A stretch of DNA of 64,000 nucleotides from Acidisphaera sp. L21 (GTDB lineage: Bacteria; Pseudomonadota; Alphaproteobacteria; Acetobacterales; Acetobacteraceae), in contig NZ_LMUY01000029.1 of the NCBI RefSeq assembly GCF_009765685.1, forward strand, positions 21,226-85,225, read 5' to 3'. Below the pieces are notes generated by a model, which saw only the letters and a list, made by a program, of their open reading frames with translations, searched no databases and was not told where the DNA came from. The position numbers and the translations under genes were made by a program. Of the stretch, positions 25,050 to 32,445 are shown in pieces (the first letter of the stretch is position 1; every line of letters begins with the position of its first letter).

Positions 25050-26164
25050 TCCTGCGCAGCCCGGTAACGGGCCGTGTGCTGACCCGAGCCGGCCACAGCC
25101 TTTCCGCCGCGGGTGAGCGTTGGCCGGTTGTGGATGATATCGCGTTCCTGCGTGCGGATCGGCGGGCGTTGGCGGGTGAGGTGCTGGCGTGCCTGGATTC
25201 GGGCGATGCTACTGGCGCGTTGGTGACGTTATTGGGTGACCAGGATGGCTGGGCCCGCACGCCGCCGCCCACCGACGAGGCCCGGCGGGAGGTGATTGCA
25301 GGGCGGGATACGCTGAGCTTCCGGGCGGCGATGGACTTACTGGCGTTCGGCCCGGTCGGCACCTATTTCGCGCATCGCTGGACGGACCCGACGTTCCTGT
25401 CCGGGCTGGCATTGGCGCAGTCGTATTGGGGGGCGCCGCGGTCGGTGCTGGAGTTGGCATGTGGCGCCGGGCATTTTCTGCGTGCGTTTGCCGGCCATGC
25501 GACGGAGGTTATTGGCGGGGATTTGGTGTTTGCCAAATTGTGGCTGGCCCGGCATTGGATCGCGCCGCTGGCGACGTTGGTATGTTTCGACGCGGCGTCC
25601 CCCTGGCCGTTCGCCCATCGCGCCGCCGATCTGCTGTTCTGCCACGACGCGTTCTACTTTCTGCCGGAAAAACGCGATGTCGCGGCGGAGATGCTGCGCG
25701 TGGGCACGCGGATCTTGGTGGGGCATATGCACAACGCGCTGGTGGATAATCTTTCGGCCGGGGAGCCGATGGAGCCGGCGACCTACGCCGCGATGTTCCC
25801 GGCGCCCGACATGTTCGACGACCGTGAGTTGACCGCGGCGTTGGTAGCGGGGCGTGTGCCGCGCATTTCCACACTGCACGACTTGGCGACGGCACCGGCG
25901 ATCGCGCTGGCCGTCGGCACGGCAGCGCCGGGTTTGGCAACGGGGCCGTTGACCGACCCGACGCCGGGCACTGCGTTGCGTCGCAACCCGCTGTATCAGG
26001 GCGGGGAAATCGCATGGCCGAGCGAGCGGTATGCGACCGAATATGGGCCGCTCGCCACATATCCGTCGCATAGCCACGCGGCGGAGCACGCTGTCGCTGG
26101 GAGCGTGGCCGTCGACAGCTTGGCCCGGCAACGCGTGTTCGTCGATCTGCCGGAGCGGTGGTGA
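25046..26164 (+). CDS. SAM-dependent class I methyltransferase
   Basis: A 372-residue protein. The N-terminus (residues about 1-37, LRSPVTGRVL through WPVVDDIAFL) looks like a Trm112-like module that has lost its cysteines. The methyltransferase core starts around residue 130 with motif I VLELACGAGHF (134-144), the acidic Asp of GGDLVFAKLW as the SAM-ribose contact, and ADLLFCHDAFYFLP as motif IV. The extended C-terminal third is unassigned. It overlaps both neighbours (ATGA before, TGATG after), so it is very likely made together with the inositol synthase and YcaO protein. Acceptor unknown. Confidence 0.85.
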   Translation: MILRSPVTGRVLTRAGHSLSAAGERWPVVDDIAFLRADRRALAGEVLACLDSGDATGALVTLLGDQDGWARTPPPTDEARREVIAGRDTLSFRAAMDLLAFGPVGTYFAHRWTDPTFLSGLALAQSYWGAPRSVLELACGAGHFLRAFAGHATEVIGGDLVFAKLWLARHWIAPLATLVCFDAASPWPFAHRAADLLFCHDAFYFLPEKRDVAAEMLRVGTRILVGHMHNALVDNLSAGEPMEPATYAAMFPAPDMFDDRELTAALVAGRVPRISTLHDLATAPAIALAVGTAAPGLATGPLTDPTPGTALRRNPLYQGGEIAWPSERYATEYGPLATYPSHSHAAEHAVAGSVAVDSLARQRVFVDLPERW

Positions 26165-27174
26165 TGGGCATTCGCTGGGGCATCGCCGGGTGCGGCTGGG
26201 TGGCGCGGGACTACGTGGCACCGGCGATCGTGGCGTCGGGCAACGGCTCGTTGGCGGCGCTTTACGATGTGTCCGCGGCGTCCCTGTCGCGGGCCGCGGG
26301 GCTGTTCCCGATGGCGCGGGCCTACGCAGACCAGGATGCGTTTTTCGGTGCGATCGATGCGGTTTACATCGCCTCCCCAAACGACGCGCATTGCGCGTTG
26401 GTCGAAGCCGCCGCGGCGGCGGCCGTGCCGGTGCTGTGCGAGAAGCCGATGGCGACCAGCATGGCGGATGCGCAGGCGATGGTGGATGCGTGTGCCCGTG
26501 CGGGGGTTGCCTACGCCACCGCGTTCGACCAGCGGTTTCATCCGGCGCACCAGCATCTGGCCGGGCTGGTGCGGGACGGCGCGTTGGGCAATGTGACCGC
26601 CATCCGGATTGCCTATTGCTGCTGGGTCGGTGCGGATTTCCAGGGCGATAATTGGCGTATCGACCCAGCCCGCGCCGGCGGTGGCGCGCTGATCGACCTG
26701 GCACCGCATGGGCTCGATCTCGCATCCTTCCTGCTGGGTGATCGGTTGGTCGATATCGCGGCAATGGGGCAGTCCAAGGTGCATGCTTACGCGGTGGAAG
26801 ATGGCGCGGTACTGATCGCGCAGGCAGCTGGCGGGGCGCTGGTGCAATTGCACGTCGCGTATAACTGCCCGGAGACGTATCCGCGCCGGCGGTTGGAGGT
26901 GCTGGGCACCACCGCGCAGATCGTCGCCACCGATACGCTGGGCCAGACGCCTGGTGGCACGCTGGAACTGACGCACGCGGCTACGGGCGCCACTGAGTTG
27001 CTGGTGGTGCCGGGCGCCGAACGCTCCCCATTTCTGAACCAGGTGGAGGCGTTTGCGGCGGCGCTGCTGGCCGGGCAGGATTTTGCTTTTCCGCCGTTGC
27101 ACGATTTGCACATCATGGACCTGGTTCTGCGTGCGCAACGCCAGGCCCGGCCGGAGTTGACCGATGCCGCTTAA
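26164..27174 (+). CDS. Gfo/Idh/MocA family oxidoreductase
   Basis: A 336-residue NAD(P)-dependent sugar or cyclitol dehydrogenase. The Rossmann fold begins WGIAGCGWVARDYVAPA, the central EKP triad occurs as VLCEKPMATS (E93-K94-P95), and the catalytic Asp/His region is GGALIDLAPHGLD (D178, H182). The ATG at 26164 overlaps the preceding stop as TGATG; two GTG codons just upstream are less likely. Members include inositol 2-dehydrogenase IolG, so oxidation of inositol or a glycosyl-inositol is a reasonable guess in this operon. It overlaps the following gene by 11 bp. Confidence 0.9.
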   Translation: MGIRWGIAGCGWVARDYVAPAIVASGNGSLAALYDVSAASLSRAAGLFPMARAYADQDAFFGAIDAVYIASPNDAHCALVEAAAAAAVPVLCEKPMATSMADAQAMVDACARAGVAYATAFDQRFHPAHQHLAGLVRDGALGNVTAIRIAYCCWVGADFQGDNWRIDPARAGGGALIDLAPHGLDLASFLLGDRLVDIAAMGQSKVHAYAVEDGAVLIAQAAGGALVQLHVAYNCPETYPRRRLEVLGTTAQIVATDTLGQTPGGTLELTHAATGATELLVVPGAERSPFLNQVEAFAAALLAGQDFAFPPLHDLHIMDLVLRAQRQARPELTDAA

Positions 27175-27985
27175 ACCCTATGCCTGCACCAATTGCGGTC
27201 ACTGGCAGAAATACTTCGCCGTGCCGCCGAACTGTCCGATCTGTACCGATGTGCGCAACGACCTGCCGGAAAACGGGTGGGAGTTCGTGACGCCGGAGCA
27301 AGTGGCGCCGACGTTGGACTATCATTGGCGCGAGGCCATTCCTGGCGTGTGGGAGTTCTGGTCTACCCCCCGCTTCGGGCTGGACAGTCATGGCTGGCTG
27401 CTGACTTACCCGGATGGGAATGTCGCGTTCGAAGCGGCGCCCTATTACAACGCGGCGCAATTGGCGAAGATCGGCGAACTCGGCGGCATCCGGTTCCTGG
27501 CGGCGTCGCATCCGCATGGTTATGGCGCGCTGTTCCAGTTGCAGGAGGCGTTCAACCCGGCATTGCTGATCCAGAAAGACGATCTGGAATGGACCAAGGC
27601 GATGCACGTCACCCTGCCCTATGACGATGTTTTCGAGATCAGGCCGGGCCTAAGCCTACATCACACGGGCGGGCATTACGATGGCCATGCCATTCTTTAT
27701 GATCGGGAACGTAAAGCCGTGTTCGCCGGGGATTCGCTGAAGATCGATTTCGACGCCGATGGAAGCGCGCAGCGCATCTCCTGCCACAAGGCGTATCATA
27801 AGCAGATCCCGCTCTCCCGCGACGAGGTGCGGCGGTATCGTGCGGTGTATGAGCAGTTGGACTTCACCACCGTGTTCACGCCGTTCGAGTACGCTACCGA
27901 CACCAGCACCAAGGCGGCGTTGGCGCTGTTCGACGAGTTGATCGCCGGGCCGCCTTTCACCTCGCCGATCCAGATCGCACGATGA
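27164..27985 (+). CDS. zinc-ribbon plus metallo-beta-lactamase-fold hydrolase
   Basis: A 273-residue two-part protein. Residues 1-30 form a small zinc ribbon with C8-x2-C11 and C24-x2-C27, rubredoxin-like in appearance. The rest resembles the metallo-beta-lactamase fold: an HxHxxG-like ASHPHGYGAL (H116, H118), GGHYDGHAILYD (H171/H175) and VFAGDSLK (D190). The usual HxHxDH is altered to HPHGYG, so a full two-metal site is uncertain. It overlaps the YcaO gene by ATGA. A hydrolase or redox helper acting on the same intermediate is plausible, but nothing specific can be claimed. Confidence 0.8.
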   Translation: MPLKPYACTNCGHWQKYFAVPPNCPICTDVRNDLPENGWEFVTPEQVAPTLDYHWREAIPGVWEFWSTPRFGLDSHGWLLTYPDGNVAFEAAPYYNAAQLAKIGELGGIRFLAASHPHGYGALFQLQEAFNPALLIQKDDLEWTKAMHVTLPYDDVFEIRPGLSLHHTGGHYDGHAILYDRERKAVFAGDSLKIDFDADGSAQRISCHKAYHKQIPLSRDEVRRYRAVYEQLDFTTVFTPFEYATDTSTKAALALFDELIAGPPFTSPIQIAR

Positions 27986-29487
27986 CCCAGCATTTCTTGC
28001 CTGCCGATATCCCCGATGCGGCCGCTGCCTACATCGAATCGATGCCGCCGGGCCGGGTGGAATTGTTCAGCCTGGCGCCGTTGGATCGAACGGGCGTGGC
28101 GTGCTGGAACGCGATTTTCCTCAACAGCGACGGCACACGATTCCATGGCGTCACCCCGCACGGCGTGGGCTATGGCACCACCGATGCGGAGGCGATCATC
28201 GGCACGACGGGCGAGTTGGCGGAGGCGGTGCATGCAGCCGGCGCCATCGCGCGCTTCCCCCGCCGCATCGGCAGCTACGCCGCACTGGCAGCCGAACTCG
28301 GCGTGCGCGGCATTGCCGATCCGCTGACATTGACGCTGCCCGCTGGCAGTCCGGTCGACCACGACACGGTGCTGGAATGGGTGCCGGCGCAACGCTGGCC
28401 GAGTGGCGAGAGCGTGCTGGTGCCGACGGAGATCGCCGGGTGTTCGGTGGGGGATTTCACGCCGGGTTATCAGCCGTTCATCACGCCGATTACCAACGGG
28501 CTGGGCGCCGGGCCGACGCTGGATTTCGCCATCGGCCACGGCATCTGCGAGTTGCTGCAACGGGACGGCAACGGCACCGGTTTTCGCGCGCTGGATCGCG
28601 GCATCGCGCTGGATCTGGGCGACGGCCCGGCGGACCCGCGCACCCGGGCGCTGCTGGACCGGTTGGCAGCGTTGAATATCGACGTGATTCCAAAATTCGC
28701 CTCCGACGAGTTTGGCGTGGCCGGGGTGTATTGCGTGGGGGGCGAGCGCGATGCCTCGGCGCCGTTTCCGATCATGCTGACGGCGGCGGGGGAAGCAGCC
28801 TCCGTCGATCGGGAGCAGGCGTTGCGCAAGGCATTGTTCGAATTTGCCGCCGCGCGGGTGCGAAAGATGTTCAGCCATGCGCCGCTGTCGCAGATCGCAC
28901 ACATCGCGCCGCCGGGGTATTTGGAACGTTTCCGATCCTACCACTCGCTGGATGGGGAGGAGAGCCGGGCGCTGCGCGAGATGATGGCCTGGTGCCGCAG
29001 CGATGCGCCGACGTTGCGCGGCTATATGGCGGATACGGTGCTGTCCCGCCGGGCGACGAAGCGGTTCGACGAGTTGCCGACATGGGATGGCCCGCTGTCC
29101 GGCACGCCCCTGGTCACCGAATTGGCCCGGCGGTTTGCGGCGGCTGGCATGGAGGTGCTGTTCGTTGATTTCTCGCCGTCGGGTGCGCGGGATGTGCATG
29201 TGGTAAAGGCTATCGTTCCGGGGCTGGAGGTCGAAACCATGAGCTATCATCGGATCGGCGAACGCGGGGTGCGCAAGTTGATGGAGCGGAACTCGCCGCT
29301 GGTCGGCCTTGGCGCGCCGCCGCCGGGTGCGCTGCCGGTGCGTCTGCCGGCCGGTGCGGCGGAGCGGCTGGGCGGGGCGGCGTGGCTGGATGTGGCGGCG
29401 GTGGACCGGATCGTCGGACGGCTTTATCCGTTGTATCGCGAACCTGAAGTACACAGCGCCCCGATCGCGATCGAGAAACGCGCATGA
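27982..29487 (+). CDS. YcaO family ATP-dependent cyclodehydratase-like protein
   Basis: A 501-residue YcaO-domain protein. YcaO enzymes use ATP to activate a backbone amide, giving azolines, thioamides or amidines. Candidate ATP/Mg2+ elements are TTGELAEAVHA (E78, E81), TNGLGAGPTLDFAIGHGICE with ELLQRDG (E190, R194), and DREQALRKALFEFAAARV (Q279, R282, E287). No precursor peptide, TfuA-like partner or E1-like docking protein is adjacent. It lies between the metallo-hydrolase and the TIM-barrel genes and overlaps both by ATGA. The C-terminus lacks the Pro-rich end of azoline-forming YcaOs. The substrate could be a small amide rather than a peptide; this is inference. Confidence 0.87.
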   Translation: MTQHFLPADIPDAAAAYIESMPPGRVELFSLAPLDRTGVACWNAIFLNSDGTRFHGVTPHGVGYGTTDAEAIIGTTGELAEAVHAAGAIARFPRRIGSYAALAAELGVRGIADPLTLTLPAGSPVDHDTVLEWVPAQRWPSGESVLVPTEIAGCSVGDFTPGYQPFITPITNGLGAGPTLDFAIGHGICELLQRDGNGTGFRALDRGIALDLGDGPADPRTRALLDRLAALNIDVIPKFASDEFGVAGVYCVGGERDASAPFPIMLTAAGEAASVDREQALRKALFEFAAARVRKMFSHAPLSQIAHIAPPGYLERFRSYHSLDGEESRALREMMAWCRSDAPTLRGYMADTVLSRRATKRFDELPTWDGPLSGTPLVTELARRFAAAGMEVLFVDFSPSGARDVHVVKAIVPGLEVETMSYHRIGERGVRKLMERNSPLVGLGAPPPGALPVRLPAGAAERLGGAAWLDVAAVDRIVGRLYPLYREPEVHSAPIAIEKRA

Positions 29488-30308
29488 CACTCCGCTTCGC
29501 CTTCAACACCAATGGTGCGGCCAACCATCGCCTTGATGATGCGCTGACACTGATTGCCGAGGCCGGGTATGACGGCGTGGCATTGACGCTCGATATCCAT
29601 CATTTGGATCCGTACGATCCGGATTTCCTGCTGAACACCCGCCACGTCGCCGCCCGGCTGCGGGCACTGAATTTGGGCTGCGTGGTGGAAACCGGCGCGC
29701 GCTTCCTGTTGGACCCGCGGGCGAAACACGAGCCGACGCTGCTGTCGGCCGATGCGGATGGCCGGGCACGCCGGGTAGATTTCCTGACCCGAGCCTTGAC
29801 CGTGGTTGCGGAGACCGGCGGCGAGGCGATGAGCTTCTGGGCCGGCGTGCCGAAGCCGGGCGTCACGGCCGAGCAAGCGGGGGGCTGGCTGCTGGAGGGT
29901 GTGACCGAGATCGTCAAGCGCGCCGAAGTCATGGGCGTCGTTGCCGCGCTGGAGCCGGAGCCCGGCATGCTGATCGAAACATTGGACGATTGGCGCGCCC
30001 TGGGCATTCCGGGCCTTACACTGGCGCTAGATACCGGACATTGCCTGGTGACGGGCGAACGCGACCCTGCTGCGGCGGTGCGGGAGTTTGCCGGCGACCT
30101 CGGTACCGTCACGATCGAGGATATGAAGCGAGGGGCGCATATCCATTTGCCGTTCGGCGAGGGCGATATGGATGTGCCAGCCGTGCTGTCGGCGCTGACC
30201 GAGATTGGGTTCCAGAAGCTAATCTGCGTCGAATTGTCCCGCGAGAGCCATCGCGCCGATACCATGATTCCCGACTCGCTGGCCGCCCTGCGCGCCGCGC
30301 TGCCCTGA
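29484..30308 (+). CDS. xylose-isomerase-like TIM-barrel protein
   Basis: A 274-residue protein of the sugar phosphate isomerase/epimerase (AP endonuclease 2/xylose isomerase) fold. Barrel strands can be followed from LRFAFNTNGAANHRLDDAL and GYDGVALTLD through AALEPEPGMLIE, LALDTGHCLVTGE, TVTIEDMKRGAHIHLPFGEG and LICVELSRESH. The Glu, Asp, His and Glu residues in these segments match the metal ligands of the family. Relatives include IolE/IolI, which act on inosose, so isomerisation or dehydration of an oxidised cyclitol would fit next to an inositol synthase and a Gfo/Idh/MocA enzyme. Start overlaps the YcaO stop (ATGA). Confidence 0.86.
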   Translation: MTLRFAFNTNGAANHRLDDALTLIAEAGYDGVALTLDIHHLDPYDPDFLLNTRHVAARLRALNLGCVVETGARFLLDPRAKHEPTLLSADADGRARRVDFLTRALTVVAETGGEAMSFWAGVPKPGVTAEQAGGWLLEGVTEIVKRAEVMGVVAALEPEPGMLIETLDDWRALGIPGLTLALDTGHCLVTGERDPAAAVREFAGDLGTVTIEDMKRGAHIHLPFGEGDMDVPAVLSALTEIGFQKLICVELSRESHRADTMIPDSLAALRAALP

Positions 30309-30319
30309 AGGACACCCCG

Positions 30320-31537
30320 TTGCGAATTTGCTTCGTCTCCCGCCGGTTCTTCCCGGCGATCTCCGGCATGAGCGTGTATGCGCTGAACCTGCTGCGCGAG
30401 CTGGTCGCGGCCGGGCATGACGTCACCATGATCAGCCAGTATCGCGGGGACGCGCTGGGGATCCGGGTGTACGGCGGCGGCCCCCCGCCTCCGGTGCCCG
30501 GCGTGCGCGTCATCGGGCTGGAACAGGTGGGTGAGCAGGATCACGGCGATTTCGAAACCGACGTCGCCAACATGAAAGCGGCAATCCTGGCCGAGCATGC
30601 GCGCGAGCCGTTCGACATCCTGCATGCCCAATACGGTTATCCCTGCGGCTGGGCTGTGCTGGAGGCATCGCGCGAAACCGGCGTGCCCAATGTCGTGTCC
30701 ATCCAGGGCGGCGATGGGCACTGGGTCGGGTCCTGCTGCGAAACTCACCGGATCGCCATGGTAAGGGTGCTGGACCACGCCGGGTCGGTGTTGATCGGTT
30801 GCCAGTCGTTTGCCGAGGAAGTCACCCACCGGCTGGGCACCGACCCGGCGCGGTTCACCATCGTGCCGGGCGCGGTGGACGTGAGCCGCTTCACCCCCGG
30901 GGATCGCTCGGCCGGTGGGCCGCCGGTGCTGCTGTATCACGGGCGGGTGGATGCGCGAAAAGGCGTGTTGGACATGCTGGACGCGCTGGCGCCCCTGGCG
31001 GCGGAGGGGTTGGCGTTCGAGTTGCTGATCTCCGGCATTGGGCCGACCTATGACGAGACGGCGGCCAAGATCATCGCGCTCAACCTTGGCGACCATGCCC
31101 GGATGACCGGGTATATCGACTATGCCGAGGTGCCGGAGCTCTATCGCAAGGCCGACATCTTCGTGTCCCCCACCTATGCCGAAGGGTTCTCCAACACGAT
31201 CCTGGAGGCGATGGCTAGCCGGCTGGCAGTGGTGTCCTGCCGCTCCGTCGGGGTGATCGATTGCATTCGCGATGGCGAGAACGGGCTGCTGACCGATCCA
31301 GGTGACATTCCGGCGCTGACGGCGGCTTTGCGCACGATCATCACCGACATGGCCGAGCGCACCCGGCTGGCAGACGCCGGGTTCGAGGAATGCCGGCGGA
31401 TCTATTCCTGGCAGGCAGTGGGGCGTCAGATCATGGAGGTGTATGCTGCGATGATCGGGTCGAGGCCGGATTTGGACTGGCCGGTGGAACTCCCGATAAC
31501 GCCCTGTCGTTTCAGAGCCGAACCTCATCTACTGTAG
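30320..31537 (+). CDS. GT4 family glycosyltransferase of the inositol/YcaO operon
   Basis: A 405-residue GT-B glycosyltransferase. The acceptor domain starts MRICFVSRRFFPAISGMSVYA. The donor domain has VLLYHGRVDARKGVLDMLDAL and the E-x7-E motif in PTYAEGFSNTILEAMASRL. The start is taken as TTG at 30320 with AAGGA seven bases upstream; the frame is open much further back but only into the preceding gene. Together with the downstream PIG-L protein and the upstream Ino1 it mirrors MshA/MshB/Ino1 of mycothiol synthesis, in which a GT4 enzyme attaches GlcNAc to inositol phosphate. Donor and acceptor here are inferred only from that parallel. Confidence 0.88.
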   Translation: MRICFVSRRFFPAISGMSVYALNLLRELVAAGHDVTMISQYRGDALGIRVYGGGPPPPVPGVRVIGLEQVGEQDHGDFETDVANMKAAILAEHAREPFDILHAQYGYPCGWAVLEASRETGVPNVVSIQGGDGHWVGSCCETHRIAMVRVLDHAGSVLIGCQSFAEEVTHRLGTDPARFTIVPGAVDVSRFTPGDRSAGGPPVLLYHGRVDARKGVLDMLDALAPLAAEGLAFELLISGIGPTYDETAAKIIALNLGDHARMTGYIDYAEVPELYRKADIFVSPTYAEGFSNTILEAMASRLAVVSCRSVGVIDCIRDGENGLLTDPGDIPALTAALRTIITDMAERTRLADAGFEECRRIYSWQAVGRQIMEVYAAMIGSRPDLDWPVELPITPCRFRAEPHLL

Positions 31538-31542
31538 GCCCC

Positions 31543-32301
31543 ATGCCAACAGCACTGTTTATTTCGCCGCACCTCGACGATGCGATCTTTTCTGCCGGGG
31601 GATTGGCCGGGTTACTGGCTGATCGCGGGTGGAGAACGGTCCTGGTGACCGTGTTCACTGGATCGGTGGTGCCGGCGGCGGGGTTTGCGCTGGCGTGCCA
31701 GTTGGACAAAGGGCTGGCGCCGGACGTCGATTACATGGCGGTGCGGCGGGAAGAAGACCGGGCCGCCGCTGCAATTCTGTCCTTCACCGAAACGCGCTGG
31801 ATGGGCCTGCTGGAGGCGCCGCATCGTGGTTACCATTCGGCGAAAGCCTTGTTCGGCCATGTGCTGAGCGAGGATAGCGTCGCGTTGGTGTTGACGTCGC
31901 AGATGCGGGCATTGCGGGCGGAGTTCGAGCCGACGCTGGTGCTGGCACCGCAGGGGCTGGGCAATCACGTGGACCACCAGCATGTCACCGCTGCGGTGGT
32001 CGAGAGTTTCCCCGCCAACCGGCTGGCATTCTACCGCGACACGCCCTACGCGATTCGGGAGGCAGAGGCGGTGCCCCTGCCCGTCCTGCCGGAGCAGGAG
32101 GAGGAATCGATCGATATCACCGCGGCCTTGGACCGGAAGATCCTCGCGGCGCAGGCCTATGCCAGCCAGATCGGGTTCCAGTTCGGTGGGGCGGAGCAAC
32201 TTGCCCGCGCGCTGCGCAGCTTCGCCAGGCGGGAGGGTGGCGGGACACCGGCCGAGCGCTACCTCGGTGAGGGATTGGAGATGCTGGCGGACGCCGCCTA
32301 G
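31543..32301 (+). CDS. PIG-L family deacetylase
   Basis: A 252-residue zinc deacetylase of the PIG-L/MshB/BshB family, which removes acetyl from GlcNAc-linked substrates. The metal motif is FISPHLDDAIFSAGG (H10, D12, D13), and the second histidine motif is QGLGNHVDHQHV. The ATG lies 5 bp after the glycosyltransferase stop. It is the last gene of the nine-gene operon. Deacetylation of a glycosyl-inositol made by the preceding enzyme is the simplest reading and would yield a free amine, but LmbE-like proteins act on many substrates. Confidence 0.9.
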   Translation: MPTALFISPHLDDAIFSAGGLAGLLADRGWRTVLVTVFTGSVVPAAGFALACQLDKGLAPDVDYMAVRREEDRAAAAILSFTETRWMGLLEAPHRGYHSAKALFGHVLSEDSVALVLTSQMRALRAEFEPTLVLAPQGLGNHVDHQHVTAAVVESFPANRLAFYRDTPYAIREAEAVPLPVLPEQEEESIDITAALDRKILAAQAYASQIGFQFGGAEQLARALRSFARREGGGTPAERYLGEGLEMLADAA

Positions 32302-32388
32302 CCGCGCCTTGGTTTGCTTTTCGGCCAGGCGATGGTATCCGCAGTCCTATTCCAACCAAGATGCGGCCACGCGCGGAACACATTGTCG

Positions 32389-32406
32389 TGCCATAACTAC
32401 ATGGCA
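32389..32406. promoter_or_regulatory. inverted repeat upstream of opgH
   Basis: TGCCAT-N6-ATGGCA lies 40 bp before the opgH start, in the 144-bp gap after the inositol/YcaO operon. It could be an operator for opgH or a weak terminator of the upstream operon; no T-run follows. Confidence 0.4.
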
Positions 32407-32445
32407 TTTCTGCGTTTCTCCAGCTGCCCCATTGCATAGGTCGAG

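Noticed and set aside
27796..29490. Minus-strand open frame opposite the YcaO gene
   Set aside because: Shadow frame; Arg/His/Gln-rich with no recognisable domain and no ribosome site.
22942..32301. Standard mycothiol or Ebo cluster
   Set aside because: Ino1, GT4 and PIG-L match mycothiol logic, but MshC and MshD are absent and YcaO, methyltransferase and MBL genes are not part of it. The TIM-barrel protein resembles EboE in fold only; no EboA, EboC-type prenyltransferase or EboD-type cyclase is present.
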